Shown in pieces: positions 24,606-47,415 of a DNA stretch of 64,000 nt. A program made the translations under genes and the position numbers. This stretch comes from Silurus meridionalis (taxonomy: Eukaryota; Chordata; Actinopteri; Siluriformes; Siluridae). A model generated the notes under the pieces. That model saw only the letters and a program-made list of their open reading frames with translations, ran no database searches and was not told the origin of the DNA. How positions within the stretch are numbered: position 1 is the stretch's first letter; the number at the start of each line of letters is the position of its first letter. The stretch spans positions 638,990-702,989 of the forward strand of contig NC_060892.1 in the NCBI RefSeq assembly GCF_014805685.1, read 5' to 3'.

Positions 24606-25982
24606 GATTAGATGTTCGATTATACGTACATCATCTTTACTAATCGTGTTATTCTGGTCAGAGTGAAAATGTTTGGTTAATTCAATCCCAAGAAATCTTT
24701 GTCTTGAAAAGTGTATCCGTGTTCATGTTTAGGTTTGGGTCTACGAGGTACATCTTTTTAAGTCATCAAGTCAAAATGACCTGTTTCTCTCAAATACTCT
24801 TGCATCTCTTCTTCACCAATGGACCATCCCTGCACGTAGAGAGTTGAATTTGCAAATAGTGTTGAAAATAAACAGAAATTCTCCATTCCCCGTATTCACA
24901 ACAGTGCATCTGTGATTCTCTTTAGTAGCTCTGAAGGTTGAGATTTACCCCCAGATCATGTCAGGAAAACTTTAGGAGTCATGTTGCTGGTCGTGACGTG
25001 TTTGTAGGGTAAATATAAAGTACTTTTCGCTTGTCCTGAACCTAAACGATTTACTGTCCTGAGTCTGGAGTATGGTGCTGTAACTCCTGATAAAACCTGG
25101 TGCTGTACATTTTCTCAGTGTGTGCTTCACTGGGTCACACGCTCTGTTTAAATATCTAGTTTTTACACATCCTGTTTGCAGCATTGGACAAATCCATTAA
25201 CCTACTGGATCTTTTTTTTATGCACCATGGAATCCCTATGGCCATAAAATAAACTCAACAATGTGACTCCAAACAGTTTGAGTATATAGTGAATTTCAGG
25301 TCCTGGGATGAACAGAGGACAGACTTTATGGTTACTGCAGCAGCTCACGTGTACAGAATCCAGGTGACATTATTTACTGAGTCAGGGTATAGACCTTTCC
25401 CTTGTATTAATACATGCTCCTTTATTGATTGATCCCTGGTTGTGTGACATCAGGTGTCAAGATATCAGGTTTGTTGACCTGCTTTCCTGAGCTTTGTTCT
25501 GTTCTCTGTGATAAAGTGCATTATATGAAGTACATACAAAAAATAAATAAATAAAGGATCTTCCTGCCTTTGTGTTTCAGCTGCATTTTTAAAAAAGTTG
25601 GGGAAAGACCCAACCTGTATTTTTATTTATTAGATTCTTTTGAGACTTTAGCTTTCTCTCGTTCCTGTAAGTTCCTAAAGTGCCTCAAGGACATTTTATT
25701 TATTTATAAAACCCCTGGTGTTGTCTGACCTGCTGCTGCTTTTGTTTTGTTTTGTTTTGCTTTTAGAATTTGTGCTGCTTATTTAACCTAATTTGACGTA
25801 ATTGTAGATGCGTAGAGGTGTTGTGAGCATTGCAACCCTTTGTGTTCGAGCGCACAGATGTTCATTAATTTATGAGGAAGCAGGACGATGCTTTTTCGTC
25901 GCTTTCAAACTACTTGTGTTTTGGAATGTTAAAAGCCCCTCCCCCTCTTCGGGCATGCGCTCTATACGTATGCGTGCGTGCC

Positions 25983-25987
<5 letters not shown>

Positions 25988-26060
<73 letters not shown>
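25988..26060. repeat. (TG)n microsatellite, 73 bp
   Basis: An uninterrupted TG tract in intron 1, 0.2 kb upstream of a complementary CA tract. Confidence 0.97.
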
Positions 26061-26066
<6 letters not shown>

Positions 26067-26253
26067 CCAGCCAGTTTCTCAAGGGGTTAAAAACCTGCCT
26101 CGGTCTCACTGCTGCATCCGTAAACCGGTTTAAACTGGTTTTCAGGGAAGTGCTTTGTGTGTCCCATGGAATCTTGGGAAGTGTCATGTGGAACCCTAGT
26201 GATGTCACACACAAGATGAGAGAACTCGGGTGTTGTCAACTCATCCTCTGACT

Positions 26254-26254
26254 G

Positions 26255-26331
<77 letters not shown>
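26254..26331. repeat. (CT)n-(CA)n microsatellite
   Basis: A CT tract merging into a CA tract. The CA part is complementary to the TG tract at 25,988-26,060. Confidence 0.97.
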
Positions 26332-26332
<1 letters not shown>

Positions 26333-26729
26333 TGGTTATGGATCACACAGGTAGAACCAGAGGGAACCTTGATTACTAATAAATCTAATAGATCTCCATA
26401 TTTTATTTATTTATTTATTTATTTTTTTTATGAAACAGCTGGAGGCTGTTATCATGTGCTGTTTAGTTCGTGTTACAGAAGCTCATCAATCAACTACAAA
26501 GCAATAACTTTATCCACGTTCAGAGCTAGAAATTAAATTGTTCTTTTATTATTATTATTATTAGTGGCATCATATATCTAGTTTCCTTAGCGTGTATTTT
26601 CACACTGAATGTAAATTCCTAGATTGGAAGTCAGGGAAGAGTTTATACATGCCATGTTTTATAGAATTTATTCTGATAAACTTTACCCATGATTCTTCTA
26701 CGCCCGTCACTTCTGTTGCAGGAGCAAAG

Positions 26730-38426
<11,697 letters not shown>

Positions 38427-40256
38427 CACCTTCCTCACTCACCAGTGCTTCTTTCATCATCTCTCATTATAGAAACCCTGGACACCAGTTCTACCAGATA
38501 ACCAGCTACCAAGCAATAAAAAGCATTTCTCTCAGTTTACTGAAGACCTCGTACTCGGAGGGCAACAGAAATTGAACCTCAGACAGTGAGTGAAGGTGAA
38601 GGATCGGATTTAACGATATGCGCACACACACACAGTGTCGGACTTTTGGACCAGGCTTTGTGTGCATCATGTCTGAGCCTCGTTGGCTGCAGTGATACGG
38701 ACAATTCCACTCCGGTGTTGATGTCATCTGTGTCCTTCATCACCACGTTTGTGGTTCTGCTGCTGATTGGATTTTTTTTTTTTTTTTGAGGGGTGGGGGT
38801 TAGTTATAGTAAACATCCCTTTTTCCTCTTGACCAGGTGGAGGTACCCGGGGGCAAAGCAAGGGGTTTATTTTTTTAAATATATATCTCTGTGGACCACT
38901 AAATATGCTTCAGCTCTGTAAATCATCTGTTCAGCGTGGCTTACACGTGCCACCTCTTACTATAGGAGTGTAAAATATGCAATTCTGATGCTAATTTTCT
39001 TTTTTTTAACCCCACCCCCCTTTTTTTTTCTCCCCGCCCCCCCTTTGAGGGGTCCTTTTTTCTGAGGGCCGACATGTAAAGGTATTGTTATACGATTAAG
39101 GTGGTTTTACATCTACCAGTTTAGTGTGTATTTTAAAATGCTAAAATAAGTTTAAAATAGAAAAAAAAATTAACCAATTTTTTTTTTGTGGGGGGGTGGG
39201 GGCGGGGTGGATGGGTTGTGGGGTGGGTGGATGGGGTGTGGGTGGGCGTGTTAGGTGGGCATGGTTACGGACTTGCCACATTGGGACTACTGTTTGTTCT
39301 TTTTTGCTTTGAAATGTCCTCTTTTCAGTTCTTCTGGAAATCGTGGACATGCTTTTTCTAGAGGGAAAAGGGAAAAGGGTTGGGACTCTAGAAGTTTTTT
39401 GGTTAAATGTGTGGTGTGTGTTTTTTTTTTTTTTTTCTTTTCATTATTTCTTTTTAATGCTTTTAGGTTATGTTTGTAAATGGGGATATTTAAAGCTGTA
39501 CATGGCAAATGCTTCACTTTCAATGAAGGATAATTGTGTGGTCCAGACTGTTTAAACTACTTGATCATCTAGTTTTCCATAAGAAGTTTGGACCTTTCAG
39601 TTGAACATCTGTGTAAATGATTCGGAAGCTGATTTGGCTGTGCAGGACGGCACACACCGGGTTTTTGCTTAGTGGTGGTGATGAGCAGGACTGAACAGAA
39701 AAAACGGATAAAAACATTATCCAGTCTTTATACTATGTTTTTTTTTCCCCTCATGTAACCGGATTTAGTTGTTTGTAGTGTTCCTTGGATTTCAGTACAG
39801 CCGGAGGGACCGACAGTCCAACCATTTTTCTTTTTCCACCTCACTCAAGTAAATACGTGCAGCCAGAATCCGATCATCTTCTAGTCCCCATGAGTACATG
39901 GAGGTGGAGTTCTTACTGTTCCTAAGCTCTTCTCTCATGGTCTGAGCTGCCTGTGGAGTACGAAGGCGTGGATCAGACTGTGGTTCTGATTGCTGCTGAT
40001 GAGAGCGGAGACCATTCCATTGTCCAGGGATGCCAGCCAGCACTCCAGCACTGTATGCATCTCTGTTCTGAACTGTACAAAAAAAAAGATTCCCCTTTTT
40101 CATTTATTTTTGGTCTGTTAATTATTATAATAAAAAAATCTCAATTTCGTCTGTTGTCCCCTTTTTATGTATTTTTTACCAGAGGTACAGGATCAGATGA
40201 GTTCTGAATGAATTCTGCTCTGAATTCTCAATAATTACAATTCATTTATTAATAAA
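38427..40256 (+). other. gatad2a: gatad2a 3' UTR (probable extent)
   Basis: Possible polyadenylation signals AATAAA are at 38,516-38,521, 40,129-40,134 and 40,251-40,256. The interval is low in transposons but rich in T homopolymers, with a C-rich tract at 39,009-39,042 and a G-rich tract at 39,188-39,258. The end is inferred from signals and lack of repeats, not from a transcript. Confidence 0.5.
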
Positions 40257-40280
40257 GGTCGGCCATGATATTGTTTATAT

Positions 40281-40478
40281 CAGGGATGTCCAGTCTTTTC
40301 CACAAAGGGTCTGTATTGGTTCCAGTGAGGTTTTTATTCCAACCAAACAAGACCACACCAAAATGTACCTGTTTAAATCCGTTATTATCATAAACATGAT
40401 CAGGTTTGGTTTTTGATTGGTTGGAATGAAAACCTGGACCCACACCAGCCCTTTTGTGGAAAAGGTTGGAAGCCCAGG
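40281..40478. repeat. Fold-back (inverted-repeat) element
   Basis: The left arm (about 40,281-40,350) contains CTTTTCCACAAAGGGTCTG and TTTTTATTCCAACCAA. The right arm (about 40,408-40,478) is its imperfect complement. Arms of about 70 bases and a short loop give a MITE-like hairpin just past the last predicted polyadenylation signal of gatad2a. Confidence 0.8.
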
Positions 40479-40986
40479 CTTTACTTTATAGCAGCATCCT
40501 GAAGGTGCTGTTCCAAAGTTTATTAAACTGACTTTTCAACAATTACACTATTAAAATTGTGACCCTGCAAAACTGTGTGCACCTTTAATTGTAGGCTAAA
40601 TGCTTTTATTATAGCAGATCTACCTGCCTTCATGTTTGCATATAATCAGAAGGTATGTGGTAATACCAGTGCTGGTGTTGATCACTGACTCACTAGGGTC
40701 TGTTTAATAACCAATCAAAGCACTGTTTCTTCTTCCGTGTTTAGTTGCAGTAATACACGGTGATGCAGTAACACCTTTCCCACTGTAGGGGGCAGTGTTT
40801 AATCTCCATCAATCCCACATGAAAGTCCTGCAAACTTTCAGGTCAGTAAAAAAACCTGCAGACCCAGAAATCTCTGTAGGATGTTTTTATTCTTGAACAT
40901 TACACAAACATCACTATTTTTTTAGGTTCATGCTGAACAATTGAGAAAATTTGTCTAAAGAAACACAACATACTATTTTATTAGAT

Positions 40987-40987
40987 A

Positions 40988-41019
<32 letters not shown>
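40987..41019. repeat. (CA)n microsatellite
   Basis: A short uninterrupted CA run. Confidence 0.95.
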
Positions 41020-41021
<2 letters not shown>

Positions 41022-41201
41022 TGATGCAGCCAGGGTTTGAGCTGAAATATTCTGCTACTTAGCAAAGTTCATGAAGCCGTTAATCTTCTCAAAAGCCTCC
41101 AACAAAACAGCTCTAAAGCTGAAGATCAGATGTTCTGTTTATTCACTGTTACAAACATGCTGATGTTCTGCAAGAACAAAGAGTTTAGTTTGAGAGGTTC
41201 A

Positions 41202-41358
41202 CTTTACATTTATAGCATGTGGCAGATGCCCTTATCCAGAGCAGGTGAGGGTTAAAGGTTAAGGGTCTTGCTCAAGGGCCCCACAATGGCAGCCTGGTGG
41301 TGCTCGGATTTAAACCTGTGACCTTCAGATCCAAAGTCCAATCTTTTAACCACTGAGA
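41202..41358 (-). repeat. tRNA-derived SINE
   Basis: Read on the minus strand: an A-box-like head near 41,335-41,358 (ctcagtggttaaaagattgg), a B-box-like GGTCACAGGTTTAAATCC at about 41,312-41,329, and the tail block from 'cttatccagagc'. A short (GA)n follows it at 41,355-41,374. Confidence 0.7.
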
Positions 41359-41379
41359 GAGAGAGAGAGAGAGAAATAA

Positions 41380-42059
41380 ATAAATAGAGCAATAGATGGA
41401 TAAAGAAATAAACAGTGATGGATAGACAGATTGAGAGAGAAATAAATAGAGCGATAGATGGATAGAGAAATAAATAGAGCGATATATTTTCTTATATTAA
41501 GTGCAAAAGTTTACAGCATTTGTAAAAATAAAAAAAAATAAATTGCTAAAATTAGGAATTTGTTCATACCCTGGATTTTTAAATCAGAAACTAAATGAAA
41601 AGTAAATAAACTTTGTGAAATTAAAATTTTAATCAAATCTCCAGCATTTTGCCTGAAAAACAGCATCCGATCTTTTTATTTACAAAATATTTGATATAAT
41701 ATTGACACGGTTGGGGAACGTACACCTCTGATGTATAACTATAGCTGAGATGGAAAAGTGGCTACAAACTGTTTACTGAATTATGTAATTTTTTAAAATC
41801 TATTAATAAAATAATAAATTAATATTTAATTTCCACAAATAAGATCTGAGATTAAGATCTTTCCACAGAATCTTCTCCTGTAAATATAATAAGAAATGAA
41901 TCATTAAGACCAGATCTCGACATGCGTTCACATTATTACAGTATTTTTATTCTGGAATGTTATTTAAATCCAGATTTGCACTGATTCGTGTCTGACAGGA
42001 GCGTTACGAATATGTAAATGAGCTTGGAAATGTCTGATATTAAAGTGTGTTGTGATGCG
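41380..42059. other. Intergenic, no gene seen
   Basis: AT-rich, with three imperfect copies of a 'gatggataaagaaataaa' type unit between 41,390 and 41,485. No coding signal. Confidence 0.4.
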
Positions 42060-42099
42060 TTGGATATTTTTTTTGAAGATGCTGCTACACAGTGATGGA

Positions 42100-42386
42100 A
42101 CCTTTTCCACCCGAGTGAGTGAGAAGCACCGGCTACTTCAGCCAATCACACGACTCTCTCTGCTGCTCTCTGCTTCTTAATTGGCCGACGGCGAAAGAAC
42201 GAACAGCTGATCCATGTGTGGAGGCTGATTCCTCATCCACCCAGCCAGCCAGCAGAGAAGAGGCAGAGAGAGAGAGAGGACGAGTTTGCAGACAGAAGGA
42301 GAACGACAGAGAGGTTGACTGGTGCAGAAAAAGCTGCTGCTGTATCTCATCACCTGTATCCTGCTGTGTATCTCCACCTGGTAAAG
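42100..42386 (+). promoter_or_regulatory. CCAAT-box promoter / 5' UTR of a second gene
   Basis: Two CCAAT boxes in opposite orientations, GCCAATCA at 42,141 and ATTGG at 42,180-42,184, about 38 bases apart, in a more GC-rich segment. They stand about 200 bases before a good ATG followed by a short coding stretch and a consensus donor. This looks like an NF-Y-type promoter with a 5' UTR, on motif evidence only. Confidence 0.45.
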
Positions 42387-42445
42387 ATGAACCAAAGCCC
42401 CGGTGAGAAGGAGACTGAGACCACAGAGCCGCTGCGCTACCTCAG
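42387..42445 (+). CDS. Candidate first coding exon of an unidentified gene
   Basis: The ATG at 42,387 (AAGATGA, purine at -3) opens MNQSPGEKETETTEPLRYL, 19 codons plus two bases (AG), ending at the donor CAG|GTAAGA at 42,446. The acidic, low-hydrophobic start shows no signal peptide. I do not recognise it with certainty. Because GATAD2A, NDUFA13, YJEFN3 and CILP2 are neighbours in human, yjefn3 (an NAD(P)HX-epimerase-fold protein) is a possible identity, but this is a synteny guess. No following exon is recognisable up to 64 kb, so the first intron would exceed 21 kb. An in-frame ATG at 42,216 could extend it upstream. Confidence 0.45.
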
Positions 42446-42636
42446 GTAAGATGTTGTGTCCTGATTCCTGAAGATTTGTATTTGATCTGGTTTTAAAGCT
42501 GAAGGGTTTGTGATCTGTGAGCACTCGGAGCTGATTCATCTTTAATGACTGGATGCTCTGAAAAAACAAAACCTTCGCTGATGTTTTTTATATTTCATGT
42601 ATCTATTGTATATTTCAAATTCCTCGTACAGAAAGC

Positions 42637-45034
42637 AAACATGAGCCTGCATTTCCACCTCAATGGCCAGAACATCTGGAGGTTTACTGAGCGTGGAGGA
42701 AGATGTAGACTCAGAGCGCTGGTTTGACAGGTGCAGCAGCAACGCCTGACATTTCCATGTGCATTTATTCATCTGACGGACTCGTTTATCCGTCAGACGT
42801 GAGCGTTCGGTGTTTAAGGGCTTCACACTCAAAGATTAGTGCTGATTCTCCAAAAGTGATGTGACATTTCCACTTGCTATCTGGAGCAACATCACCTCAC
42901 GCCTGCAGGAGTTCTGCTTAAAAAAACATGTACAGAAACACAGTTGGAGAACTACATCAGCGTGATGACTGCACCCCAGACCTCCTCACGTTCTCAACCA
43001 CATCAGTACCTGACCTTACTTGCAGCTGAATGAATCTCGACACAAATCTAGTGGAACATCTTCTCAGAAGAGTGGAGCTCATTATCACAAAAGGCAACTA
43101 AATGTGGAATGTGGATATTTGAAAAGAAGATATCAATCATTTGGGTGTAGGTGTCCACATACTTTTGGTCATGTAGTGTATATTAGGGGTGCAGTATATT
43201 TGTACTTTACTTGTATCTGTTTAGAATATTTACATTTAAACATGAAGTGGGCGTGGCCTGAACTCCTAAAAAACGAAATATACAGAATTTTGTGCGACAG
43301 TTCCTCAACCTCAGCTACATCACTCAAGCTTCTAATGAGTTTAATCTACAGATGTGTTCGTTATTTTATGTTTATTTTCCACAAAATACTAAAAAGACTG
43401 TTACCCAATGATGAGGAACATGTTCTCTAATCGCTCAGTCGAATAAAAGTCCATTAAAAAAAGCTTCAGTTTGATTTTTCTGCGCTCTTGGATTATCGTC
43501 TTCTGGATCTTTGGGAAGCTTCCAGTTCAAAGGTGGAAAAAAAATATTTTTCCACACACGTAGTATCTGTAACTGAGACGCTTTCATACCCACACATGTG
43601 ATTCTTTGTGGGTGGTTTGTTTGCAGAATGTTTGGCTGCTGGAAACAGAAGCAAATAAAATGTGACAGTCAAGAACGAGGCCAAAGGGAGAATCTGTGCT
43701 TTATAAAGAATCCCATGCTGTGATCATGTGCACCTGACCCGGGGAGATAAAGTCCTGGAAATAAAGTCTGGAAAAGTCTTGTGAACAGCAACAACAACAA
43801 AAATACAGTCAGATTCACATAATGAGCTCTTTGTTGGCTCACGAGGCTTCATCCTGTAGGAGCCTGTAGGAGCAAATCCACCGCAGAGAAAAAAAAGAGT
43901 CAGAATTGAGAAATTCTCCACTTCATCCACGCCACAAACGAGTCTCAGAGTTTTAGCAGTCGGCCGTGTCTTCGTTAGTGCAGTGTGGATCATCTGATTG
44001 AAGTCGCATTTCGAATTGAAACACTGGAAAACATTTCACGTAGTTGAGACGGAATTCTACAGTTTTCAACATTTTCCTTATTCAGAAGTAAAAACACAGA
44101 AATGTGATGATAAAAAGCACAGAAGATTCTTTTACAACCTGCTCATGACGGCTGACGTTCTGTAGCTCCATTAACCCAACCCAGAATTTCTCAGTGTCCT
44201 GAGGTACACTGTATGGCCAAAAGTATGTGGAAACCTCACCATAAGATTACTGTGTGCTTTTTAAACATCTCATTCCACATTTAGTCTCCGATTGCTGTTT
44301 TAATAACCTCCATGTGTAGGTATTGAGAAGCGTCTCAGTTATTAATACCTATTTTATCTATTTCTGAACAGATATAAATGATCAGTGTATTTACTGGGGG
44401 TTGTGTGTTTCATTTTAAAGATCCAGAAGACGATAATCCAATTAATGGACTTTTATTCGACTGAGCGATTAGAGAACTTTGTGGAAAATAAACATCTATT
44501 AGACTGGTTATAATCGACTCACAGAAATGTGATCAGGATTAAAATAACGAACACATCTGTAGATTAAACTCATTAGAAGCTTGAGTGATGTAGCTGAGGT
44601 TGAGGAACTGTTGCACAAAATTCGGTATATTTTGTGGGTTTTTTTTTTTTTAAGGTGTTCAGGCCACGCCCACTTCATGTTTAAATGTAAATATTCTAAA
44701 CAGATACAAGTAATGGCGTATTATATGGCACCCCTAATGTTTTTGAATATCCACATTCCACATTTAGTTTCCTTTTGTTATAATGATCTCCTGTTCTGGG
44801 AGGATGTTTCACTGGATTTTGTGGAGATTCATTCAGTTGTAATTAACGTCAGGTACTGATGTGTTTGAGAAGGTGAGGAGGTCTCGGGTACAGTCAGTGT
44901 TCACATTCATCATGTTTAATAGAGTTGGAGCTCTATAGCTGGAACAGGTTTGGGTCTCCTAGTTAAAACCTGTGTATATATATATTTATATGAAGTCAAA
45001 TCAAATCAAATCAAATCAAATCAAATCAAATCAA
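42637..45034. repeat. Tandem duplication, unit 1 (about 2.4 kb)
   Basis: The sequence is repeated almost base for base at 45,035-47,415, with an offset of 2,394-2,398 bases. Only a handful of differences are visible (for example tttgaaa versus ttcgaaa near 43,120/45,517, and a 3-base difference in an A run near 43,540). It ends in a (TCAAA)n run at 44,996-45,034. Confidence 0.97.
42960..44965. repeat. Large inverted repeat inside duplication unit 1
   Basis: The left arm is about 42,960-43,505 and the right arm about 44,415-44,890 (reverse complement). Shared blocks include CATGAAGTGGGCGTGGCC (43,240) versus its complement at about 44,660-44,682, and TCTTCTGGATC near 43,499 versus GATCCAGAAGA at 44,420. 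The outer arms are halves of the dispersed TIR family (cagtacctgac / gtcaggtactg). The loop of about 0.9 kb holds another TIR-family end at about 44,210. Confidence 0.9.
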
Positions 45035-47415
45035 ACATGAGCCTGCATTTCCACCTCAATGGCCAGAACATCTGGAGGTTTACTGAGCGTGGAGGAAGAT
45101 GTAGACTCTGAGAGCGCTGGTTTGACAGGTGCAGCAGCAACGCCTGACATTTCCATGTGCATTTATTCATCTGACGGACTCGTTTATCCGTCAGACGTGA
45201 GCGTTCGGTGTTTAAGGGCTTCACACTCAAAGATTAGTGCTGATTCTCCAAAAGTGATGTGACATTTCCACTTGCTATCTGGAGCAACATCACCTCACGC
45301 CTGCAGGAGTTCTGCTTAAAAAAACATGTACAGAAACACAGTTGGAGAACTACATCAGCGTGATGACTGCACCCCAGACCTCATCACGTTCTCAACCACA
45401 TCAGTACCTGACCTTACTTGCAGCTGAATGAATCTCGACACAAATCTAGTGGAACATCTTCTCAGAAGAGTGGAGCTCATTATCACAAAAGGCAACTAAA
45501 TGTGGAATGTGGATATTCGAAAAGAAGATATCAATCATTTGGGTGTAGGTGTCCACATACTTTTGGTCATGTAGTGTATATTAGGGGTGCAGTATATTTG
45601 TACTTTACTTGTATCTGTTTAGAATATTTACATTTAAACATGAAGTGGGCGTGGCCTGAACTCCTAAAAAACGAAATATACAGAATTTTGTGCGACAGTT
45701 CCTCAACCTCAGCTACATCACTCAAGCTTCTAATGAGTTTAATCTACAGATGTGTTCGTTATTTTATGTTTATTTTCCACAAAATACTAAAAAGACTGTT
45801 ACCCAATGATGAGGAACATGTTCTCTAATCGCTCAGTCGAATAAAAGTCCATTAAAAAAAGCTTCAGTTTGATTTTTCTGCGCTCTTGGATTATCGTCTT
45901 CTGGATCTTTGGGAAGCTTCAGTTCAAAGGTGGAAAAAATATTTTTCCACACACGTAGTATCTGTAACTGAGACGCTTTCATACCCACACATGTGATTCT
46001 TTGTGGGTGGTTTGTTTGCAGAATGTTTGGCTGCTGGAAACAGAAGCAAATAAAATGTGACAGTCAAGAACGAGGCCAAAGGGAGAATCTGTGCTTTATA
46101 AAGAATCCCATGCTGTGATCATGTGCACCTGACCCGGGGAGATAAAGTCCTGGAAATAAAGTCTGGAAAAGTCTTGTGAACAGCAACAACAACAAAAATA
46201 CAGTCAGATTCACATAATGAGCTCTTTGTTGGCTCACGAGGCTTCATCCTGTAGGAGCCTGTAGGAGCAAATCCACCGCAGAGAAAAAAAAGAGTCAGAA
46301 TTGAGAAATTCTCCACTTCATCCACGCCACAAACGAGTCTCAGAGTTTTAGCAGTCGGCCGTGTCTTCGTTAGTGCAGTGTGGATCATCTGATTGAAGTC
46401 GCATTTCGAATTGAAACACTGGAAAACATTTCACGTAGTTGAGACGGAATTCTACAGTTTTCAACATTTTCCTTATTCAGAAGTAAAAACACAGAAATGT
46501 GATGATAAAAAGCACAGAAGATTCTTTTACAACCTGCTCATGACGGCTGACGTTCTGTAGCTCCATTAACCCAACCCAGAATTTCTCAGTGTCCTGAGGT
46601 ACACTGTATGGCCAAAAGTATGTGGAAACCTCACCATAAGATTACTGTGTGCTTTTTAAACATCTCATTCCACATTTAGTCTCCGATTGCTGTTTTAATA
46701 ACCTCCATGTGTAGGTATTGAGAAGCGTCTCAGTTATTAATACCTATTTTATCTATTTCTGAACAGATATAAATGATCAGTGTATTTACTGGGGGTTGTG
46801 TGTTTCATTTTAAAGATCCAGAAGACGATAATCCAATTAATGGACTTTTATTCGACTGAGCGATTAGAGAACTTTGTGGAAAATAAACATCTATTAGACT
46901 GGTTATAATCGACTCACAGAAATGTGATCAGGATTAAAATAACGAACACATCTGTAGATTAAACTCATTAGAAGCTTGAGTGATGTAGCTGAGGTTGAGG
47001 AACTGTTGCACAAAATTCGGTATATTTTGTGGGTTTTTTTTTTTTAAGGTGTTCAGGCCACGCCCACTTCATGTTTAAATGTAAATATTCTAAACAGATA
47101 CAAGTAATGGCGTATTATATGGCACCCCTAATGTTTTTGAATATCCACATTCCACATTTAGTTTCCTTTTGTTATAATGATCTCCTGTTCTGGGAAGATG
47201 TTCCACTGGATTTTGTGGAGATTCATTCAGTTGTAATTAACGTCAGGTACTGATGTGTTTGAGAAGGTGAGGAGGTCTCGGGTACAGTCAGTGTTCACAT
47301 TCATCATGTTTAATAGAGTTGGAGCTCTATAGCTGGAACAGGTTTGGGTCTCCTAGTTAAAACCTGTGTATATATATATTTATATGAAGTCAAATCAAAT
47401 CAAATCAAATCAAAT
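45035..47415. repeat. Tandem duplication, unit 2 (about 2.4 kb)
   Basis: The second copy begins at the CATGAGCCTGC block and ends in (TCAAA)n at 47,390-47,415, where the LINE 3' end begins. Frames in it (such as the 136-residue frame at 45,418) duplicate those of unit 1 and contain no known domain. Confidence 0.97.
45356..47360. repeat. Large inverted repeat inside duplication unit 2
   Basis: The same fold-back as in unit 1, with arms at about 45,356-45,900 and 46,810-47,285. Confidence 0.9.

Noticed and set aside
25808..26332. Cys/Val-rich and His/Thr-rich frames
   Set aside because: They translate TG/CA microsatellites.
42119..42406. 95-residue frame covering the 42.1-42.4 kb region
   Set aside because: It is in a different frame from the better supported ATG at 42,387 and runs through the putative promoter and 5' UTR without domain similarity.
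43020..43430. A 136-residue frame also present at 45,418-45,828, suggesting a duplicated gene
   Set aside because: It lies in the arm of a transposon-derived inverted repeat, has no known domain and starts within the TIR-family sequence. Duplication of the DNA explains its conservation.
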